Assembly: GCF_022605165.1 (NCBI RefSeq)
Contig: NC_063072.1
Coordinates: 1,612,001-1,676,000, forward strand
Source of the DNA: Purpureocillium takamizusanense
Taxonomy: Eukaryota; Ascomycota; Sordariomycetes; Hypocreales; Ophiocordycipitaceae
Reading direction: 5' to 3'
DNA length: 64,000 nucleotides
The position numbers were made by a program, and so were the translations under genes. The notes beneath the pieces were generated by a model. That model saw nothing but the letters and a program-made list of their open reading frames with translations, had not been told where the DNA came from and ran no database searches. Positions 58,393-64,000 of the stretch are shown here, piece by piece. The number at the start of each line of letters is the position of its first letter. The first letter of the stretch is position 1.

Positions 58393-59353
58393 AAGGATCG
58401 TTTTCTCCATCACGGTTAGGGAGTTGGCGGGATGTAAAGAGCATCGAATGGCACTTGAGGAACCCCGGTTTATGGGCTCAATATGAAGTCATCAAAAGAA
58501 CCCTTCACATATACTACTACACCTTGACGCTCTCCATGTGATGACGAAGCCAAGCAGAAAAAGGGATAGAAAAGACTTGGCTCATGTGATTTGTGACAAC
58601 ATGACCATGGACCTTGCCGGTCAGCATTTTGGCTGGGCTCGATCATGCAACCTGAGCCACTTTGATACAAGTCATATCAGAATATAGGCCGGTAGGCTGT
58701 ACGTCGACAGTAATGGCAAATAGACCTTGTTGTTGCATGATTTGAGCATGAACAAAGAAAGATCAAGGCAAGGGCAGCAGCAGCGCTGTTAAAGTTGACC
58801 TCGCGCGTGCAACCCCCGTAGCCGCCCCTTGCCGTAAGGGGTAGGACTATTTCGATTGAAAGCCATGGTATGGAGGCGGGGCTACCAGACGTTATCGAGG
58901 CACACCTTTCCACGACCATGAAGCACATGATAGCTGAATCTGTTTTTTTTCTTTTGCTTGACCTAGGTAGCGAGCCTCGCTAACTATAGGCTCGTACGTT
59001 TCTATGAATTGATTTCAACGCCTTCTAGAGTACATCAGATTAGACCGTTCGTGATGCCGTTTCGTCCCGCCTCGCCATCGCGCACTGCGCAAAGCTCTAT
59101 AAAAGAATACAACCCAAATCACACTTCCCACGCAGCCAAGCATAGTCACTCTCCAATTAGAAAAGTCTCGGCCATGTTTGCGTGACTCATGTGCCAGCGG
59201 AGGACAGACGCGGCGCCAAGGCAAAGAGTAAAGAAAAAACGACGAAAATTTTCCTGGGTAGATTGCCCGACAACCTCGACAAGGCTGTGCGAACTGCCCC
59301 ATGCCCTGCTTGCCGTTTCAGCGACAGGCACGGTGCGTCAACACCAATACCCT
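58393..59353. other. Convergent intergenic region, RPL27 / TPT transporter
   Basis: 961 bp, more A/T-rich than most of the window. It holds both 3' flanks. No family-like frame and no convincing tRNA. Confidence 0.5.
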
Positions 59354-60775
59354 TTATTGGGCACCCGTCTTGAAGCGGTTTGTGACCTCGTTGGTCAACT
59401 TGGTGGGGTCGTAAGCCGGCGCGTACGTGGGGGCCAGAGCGCCGAATAGTGTAAAGAGAACGAAGACGGACAGGACGATGACGGCGAGCTTGCGGAGAAC
59501 GGGCTTGCGGGCACCGAACTCGGCCCACTGGCGGCCTGCCTCACCGATGTAGCCCTTGAGCTGGTCGTAGCCGAGCTTGTAGTAAACCATGCCGCCCAGG
59601 GCGATGGAGTAACCGAAGAACTGCAGAGGGGTGACCTGCGTGCCCCAGATCATCATAGAGGCGACGACAAGCATGATGTCCTTGAGGACACCGCAAAGGG
59701 TGAGAACGACGGCAGAGGTCTTGCCGATCTGTAGAATCTGTCAGCACACGATCATGGGACCTGTAGAGGGTCGGGTATGGCGTACCAGGAAGACCACCGA
59801 GACATTAAGCATGAATGCGCAGAGGCCGTTCAAGAAAAAGGTGAAGAGGCCAACGTGGTAAACCTCGGCCATGGAGACCTTGGGGAACTCCCAGATAAGG
59901 GCAACAACTCCGTTCATGACGGCGCAGATGGGCGCGAAGTAGTAGAGCGAGACGAGAGGGTCCATCTTGAAGTCGGCAGAGCTCAGAAGGCGCTGAACCA
60001 TGGTGAGACGCAGGGCCTCAAAGATGATGCCGCCAATCTGGAACAGCACGCCAATTGGGACGAAGTGAATCTCGCCAAAGGACGCGATGATGACACCAAC
60101 AACAATGGCGGAGACGTTGAGGAACTGCTTCAGGTTGGGCGAGGACACGCCCAGAGTCCAGCCTGAGATGAGAACAGCGACAGGGGTGGTGGCCTTGAGC
60201 ATCTGAATGAAGGCGACGGAGAGGTAGAGGTATGTCAGGTTTCCGCAAATCAGACTCAGACTGAAGAAGATGCCGATGGGGACAACGGCGCGCAGGTAGA
60301 CGCGGCCCGTCATCTTGACCGTCTTGCGGCCGTCAAGCATGGTCGTCCATCGCGCCATGGCTTGTGTAACGATTGTCGCGAAGGTGAGATGATAGGTCGT
60401 GAGGATAACGGGGTAGCCTAGGACGGCCATTAGCAAGGGGCACGTCAGACTGCGAGCGCGGCGAGGGGCACATACGGAAGTTGAGGGTGTCCAGGAGCCA
60501 TTTGTTGAAGAGGATGACGGAGGAGCTGAAGCCGATCCAGGTGCTGCGCGATTGTCAGTTTCCGTGCCGCCTGCCTGTAGCTGAATTCGAAGTGCATTGC
60601 ATCGCGACGAAAAGAATCGTGGCGACGGCGGGACTCACACGACATAGAAGATCGGGTGCAGCGCGGCCTTTGCGGGCTGGGGCTTCTCGGCCTGGGGGTT
60701 CACGGTCGGGAGGACCTGCGACGCCTCCGGGCGGACGACGTCGCCCGAGACGCGTGTCTTCTCGTCGGCAGACAT
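59354..60775 (-). CDS. DMT-superfamily transporter of the TPT type (nucleotide-sugar / phosphate-exchange family), 403 aa
   Basis: Predicted antiporter of the Golgi or ER membrane in the triose-phosphate translocator family. Exons are 60775-60639, 60543-60476, 60417-59786 and 59728-59354; all junctions keep frame, with GTGAGT, GTATGT and GTACGC donors. Family features: WIGFSSSVILFNKWLLD then FRYPVILTTYHLTFATIVTQ after splicing; SLICGNLTYLYLSVAFIQMLKATTPV (the highly conserved KATTPV); FGEIHFVPIGVLFQIGG; EALRLTMVQRLL; and IGKTSAVVLTLCGVLKDIMLV. About ten membrane helices. The hydrophilic N-terminus (about 40 aa) and C-terminal tail vary in the family. Substrate not predictable; similar fungal genes are usually annotated DUF250. 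Confidence 0.92.
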
Positions 60776-62723
60776 GTTGCTGGCTTCACAGTCGAGACGA
60801 TGTGGGAAGCGCCGGCAGTTGAGGGCAGTATCGCGGAGTGATGCGACTGTTCGCGAGGCGAGGATGATCTTGTACAGGACACGGAAACGAGTGGACGGAC
60901 AGCCAAGTCCTTGAACAGGGTTCCACGTTGGGGGTTGGAAAAAAGGAGTGGATGAGGTAAGGTAAGCCGCCTGTGGACTGGGAATGAAGATGCAATATGC
61001 GGGGCCGGCAGCAGCTGAAGAGACAGGGCCAAGTCGACGCGTGAGAAGTAAGTGGAGGAGAAGGAAAAGAAGAGGTTTCCTGCCAGCCAAGGCCTTGTGC
61101 GACGTGATTTTACGCGAAGTACGTAGAAGAAGAACCGGCTTGCAATCGCGGACGGACGAAGAAGCGAAACTCGGTTTCCAGACGGGGCTGCGCAGGTTGG
61201 TGGGAGCCAACAGTGGGTTAGGCAGGCCTCTGGGTCTGCACGGGCTGGGTGCGGGGAGAGCAAGAGAAGGAGTGTGTTGGGAGAGGGAGGGAGAGGCGGG
61301 AAGGGCGCTTGGCTCCTGAGCGCGGCCGCGCGAGGCAATTAAAAAAAAATTCGCCCCTCCCGCAGGCGGCCACCCCTGGGTTGTAAATTAGCACTTTGGC
61401 AGCGGCAGCGATTGCGTCTGCGGTATACAGTGTCAAGAGCGACCCTAGCACCGTGACATTGGGGGGTCTATTGTTGACGCGCGTGTGCTGAGGATCGTCG
61501 GGGGGATTGTCCACACAGGGCTCGCACGTTGTGCCGACACGGTGCTGTCCCTGTTCTGTCGCAGGCGCTTTCAGGGGAAAGAGGGGGGGGGGGGGCCACC
61601 ACGGCTGGCAGGGCACAAGGGTCGGGTCGGGTGCCTGTGCTGGAGCGGGTCCCGGCCCCCTACTAAGGTAAGCATCGTAAGCCTAACCTACCGCTTACCA
61701 CTGTGCTGCCGCTTCCTTCCAGTGCCTAGAGGGTCGGATGCCTTGTCTCGTTTGGGTCAGGTCGGACCAGTGGCTGACGGAAGCAGGCACTGTAACCACG
61801 GCCCTAGCGAATCAATCTGCCCACGTTGGAGACACCCAGCATCGACAAGCGTTAGGACGTGATAAGGGGGGCGCTGCCGCTGGAATGGTCTCTCTCGCTA
61901 CCGAGAACAGCAGCAAGTCACCCCGGTAAGCCGCCGGTTGCGCAATCCGCCAACGAGGGAGAATTTCGTTCTGGCGTCCACCTCAATCGTCCCCTCCCCG
62001 TGTTCGCGACTGGATTCGGCCACTGCTACGGCACATACATCTCTGCAAAGTCTCTTGGCTGCAGCATCACACTCACTTAACAAGCTCAACGGCAACTGAC
62101 TGGATGCCTGTCTGACTCGATCTAGTATCCCGTCCCGAACCCACAGTGGCCACGCTAGAGCCTGTTGTGCTGTGCCTGATTTTTTTTGTGGTGCCCTGTT
62201 CTATTTTCTGCTGCATGTTACGGTGTCGATGACATTCTTTTTCCGCCACCGCAAATGCCCGCAACGTGCTCTTCTTGGTGGTGTCCGGTCTGGCAACGAC
62301 GTTTTGTTCTACAAGCTGCACTGGGGAGAGGAGTCCCTGCATATCGCACTGTCGTAACTGAGTAAGTTCTCAGGGCTCCGTATATTCAAGTCCGCCTGGC
62401 GACGAGACTTACGTGGGGTCGGTCAATGCGCCGCCCTGTAAGCGCACAGTCCTGACGGATCGTGGCCGGAGCGACATCCGCAGGATGAATCTTGTAACAA
62501 GACTCCATGTTGCAGTGGATGTCAAGGATGATTAGGCTCTTGAGAGTTCCAGTCGAACGCTCGGCATGTCTCTCGAGCGCCTTCGCTACAATCCGGGCGA
62601 CACGTATATATAGGCGCCGGCAAACAAGCACATCGTCGATACGGGTGAATATCCCATCATGGCACGACGGTGTATAAAACCCGTTTCCTTGCGCGCACTT
62701 ACACCGCGTTTTCCTGTAACAAC
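60776..62723. other. Intergenic region, 1.9 kb
   Basis: Divergent region between the TPT transporter (-) and a possible secreted-protein gene (+). A G homopolymer of about 10 lies near 61,586. A TATATATA box at 62605-62612 sits about 112 bp before the candidate start at 62724. No other gene seen. Confidence 0.5.
62605..62612 (+). promoter_or_regulatory. TATA box of the candidate secreted-protein gene
   Basis: TATATATA, about 112 bp upstream of an ATG that opens on a signal peptide. It is one of the few clear TATA boxes in the window. Confidence 0.4.
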
Positions 62724-63684
62724 ATGGTAATGCTGCCATTTGTCCTCGTCCCCGTCTGCTGCTGGCTTGCTGCGCCTGCCCTCGCCGTTCCGACGGTGGG
62801 CGCAGTGGGCTCGCCGCAGGTGAGAACTGACTCGGTAAGCGCCCTGTCTCCGTTCGTGATGCTTTGCGAGACCAATACTTGAAGCAACAGGGGTAGGCAC
62901 TGACGTTATTCCCAAGTACTTCACGGCTTTGAGGCCCCTCTCTTACTCTTTAGTCGAGCATGTCCCCTCTGTCGACCCGGTATATCCTATTCACAGAGCG
63001 TCCAAGGCCGCAGGCGAGGGACTGTGGCGCCAACAGTGGTTGTCTGTTGCCGAAATGGCAGGAGGCTCTATCCGTGATGTGGTCTTACTGGCGGATCTCG
63101 CCGATCCCATCCCGTCAATCCTCGTGCTTAACATGGCCGAGCCCTCGACCGGAGAGATGCTCAACATATTTCACTCGCCGCAGGGGTGATGTCTGGGAAG
63201 ATTACGATCTCTGGGGCGTGATCAATTCCCCAAGCTCAATCACTCTCTACGTCGTCGTCGGCGAGAAGGTCAAGGTTAGTCTGGAAAGGGTCAAAAGGTA
63301 CGTGAGTGTCCATGGGCTGGGAGAACCGACCAATAACCTGGGGACGACTGTGAGAAGACCGGTTTTGTTCTTGGCTGCTTTCACCCTATAAGTACATACT
63401 TGCTTAAACACACATTTTACCATTCAAGTCCTGGCCATGGCAGGCCCACGTGCTCGGGCTGTCACTCGTACGTCACTGACTCACCACAATGCAGTGATAA
63501 AGGCAGTGCTCGAGAACTTCGAACATCCTTTTCTCAACAAATCGCGTGGAAAATTTTATACTACCCCCCGTATTCCTGGACCGATAGATGGCTGATTCTT
63601 GTTCACCCAGGACACTATGCTACGCTTGTCTCGGACCGGTCCCCCAATGGTCTCCGCTGCCGCCAGCTTGTCTGGAAGAGATAG
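62724..63684 (+). CDS. Possible secreted protein, three exons, 231 aa in the intact model
   Basis: Not recognised. The first exon opens MVMLPFVLVPVCCWLAAPAL with an ALA-VP cleavage site, a good signal peptide. Intact model: exons 62724-62819, 62954-63297 and 63429-63684. The introns have GTGAGA with a pyrimidine-rich CTTTAG acceptor, and GTACGT...TCAAG; all phases fit. The mature part would be Cys- and Trp-rich. A competing reading uses the donor at 62836 and the acceptor before 62917. It gives a more protein-like frame (WLSVAEMAGGSIRDVVLLAD, PSILVLNMAEPSTGEM) but stops at 63189, just where the coding-like sequence (GDVWEDYDLWGVINSPSS) moves to the next frame. In that reading the gene would be frameshifted. 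Expression data are needed to choose. Confidence 0.38.
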
Positions 63685-64000
63685 CTTCGGAAGACCGCAT
63701 GACTAGCAACAACGTGGCCGGCTTCAGCATCATCGTTAGCACGTGACGCGAGGGCGAGTACCTTGCGGGGGCTTACTTTAGTATAAGACAGGAGCCTCTG
63801 TCCAGCTTCCTGCCTCCGAAGAACACGGATACATCGGTGATCGCCATGCCCACTTGTACATACGTATGCGCTGTTCAAAATTGCCCTCCCGCCAGGGCAG
63901 CCGCACGCGTTCTTTGTGCTTCAGACGGAATTTTAGAAGGCTCGTTTGCAGTTGCTTGAGGAAGTGTCTAAGTCAGGCGTGAAGCTACCGGTGAGACAAG
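63685..64000. other. Right edge, 3' flank of the candidate secreted-protein gene
   Basis: 316 bp to the window end; no recognisable coding sequence. Confidence 0.4.

Noticed and set aside
63480..63494. A possible second short intron in the last exon of the secreted-protein candidate (GTACGT...GCAG)
   Set aside because: At 27 nt it is too short to be spliced, and the frame runs through it without a stop.

Overview
The window is nuclear DNA from a GC-rich filamentous ascomycete, most likely a Sordariomycete and plausibly of the order Hypocreales. The evidence is short introns of about 50-130 nt with GTRNGT donors, CTAAC/CTGAC-like branch sites and YAG acceptors; monocistronic genes in mixed orientation; and a filamentous-fungal gene set (Chs7 chitin synthase chaperone, DOCK-family GEF, peroxisomal ABCD half-transporter, NCE101-like peptide, small GPI-anchored protein). 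The order-level placement is inference. Exon models were read by eye from frame, splice sites and family homology, so a few boundaries may be off.

Layout. 1-2 kb: 3' part of 40S ribosomal protein uS7 (RPS5) facing a GNAT acetyltransferase. 2-5.2 kb: no recognised gene. 5.2-11.4 kb: a 2,044-residue DOCK GEF. 12.2-14.3 kb: an Hsp70/HSPA12-like ATPase. 15.7-18.0 kb: an ABCD transporter, divergent from DPH3 (18.6 kb). 19.9-20.3 kb: a two-exon GPI-anchored protein gene. 20.3-28.3 kb: about 8 kb with no gene I can support. 28.3-31.7 kb: cytosolic leucyl-tRNA synthetase. 32.2-35.9 kb: a compact group with a small mitochondrial membrane protein, AP-3 sigma, frataxin and an LYR-type protein. 36.6-38.6 kb: an MFS sugar transporter whose open frame continues about 500 bp upstream of its first ATG. 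39-48 kb: gene-poor and repeat-rich, with one orphan membrane protein (42.4-43.0 kb). 48.1-49.3 kb: CHS7. 50.2-51.7 kb: TFIIH subunit SSL1. 52.6-56.7 kb: 4-hydroxyphenylpyruvate dioxygenase (HPPD) head-to-head with a TTC36-type TPR protein. 56.8-58.4 kb: NCE101-like peptide and 60S ribosomal protein eL27. 59.4-60.8 kb: a TPT/DMT-superfamily transporter. 62.7-63.7 kb: a possible secreted-protein gene with competing gene models.

Most of the window is conserved housekeeping sequence. The observations most worth a second look are: (i) the divergent HPPD/TTC36 pair, because mammalian TTC36 has been linked to HPPD stability and tyrosine catabolism; (ii) the frataxin/LYR/mitochondrial neighbourhood; (iii) an 11-bp word (GTACTTCGTAC or its complement, perfect or nearly so) that recurs at least eight times, only in non-coding DNA; (iv) a stop-free 57-nt intron in the leucyl-tRNA synthetase that keeps frame if retained; (v) the ATG-less upstream extension of the sugar transporter; and (vi) the long gene-empty blocks. 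I saw no CRISPR array, prokaryotic element, transposase, biosynthetic backbone gene (PKS/NRPS) or convincing tRNA.
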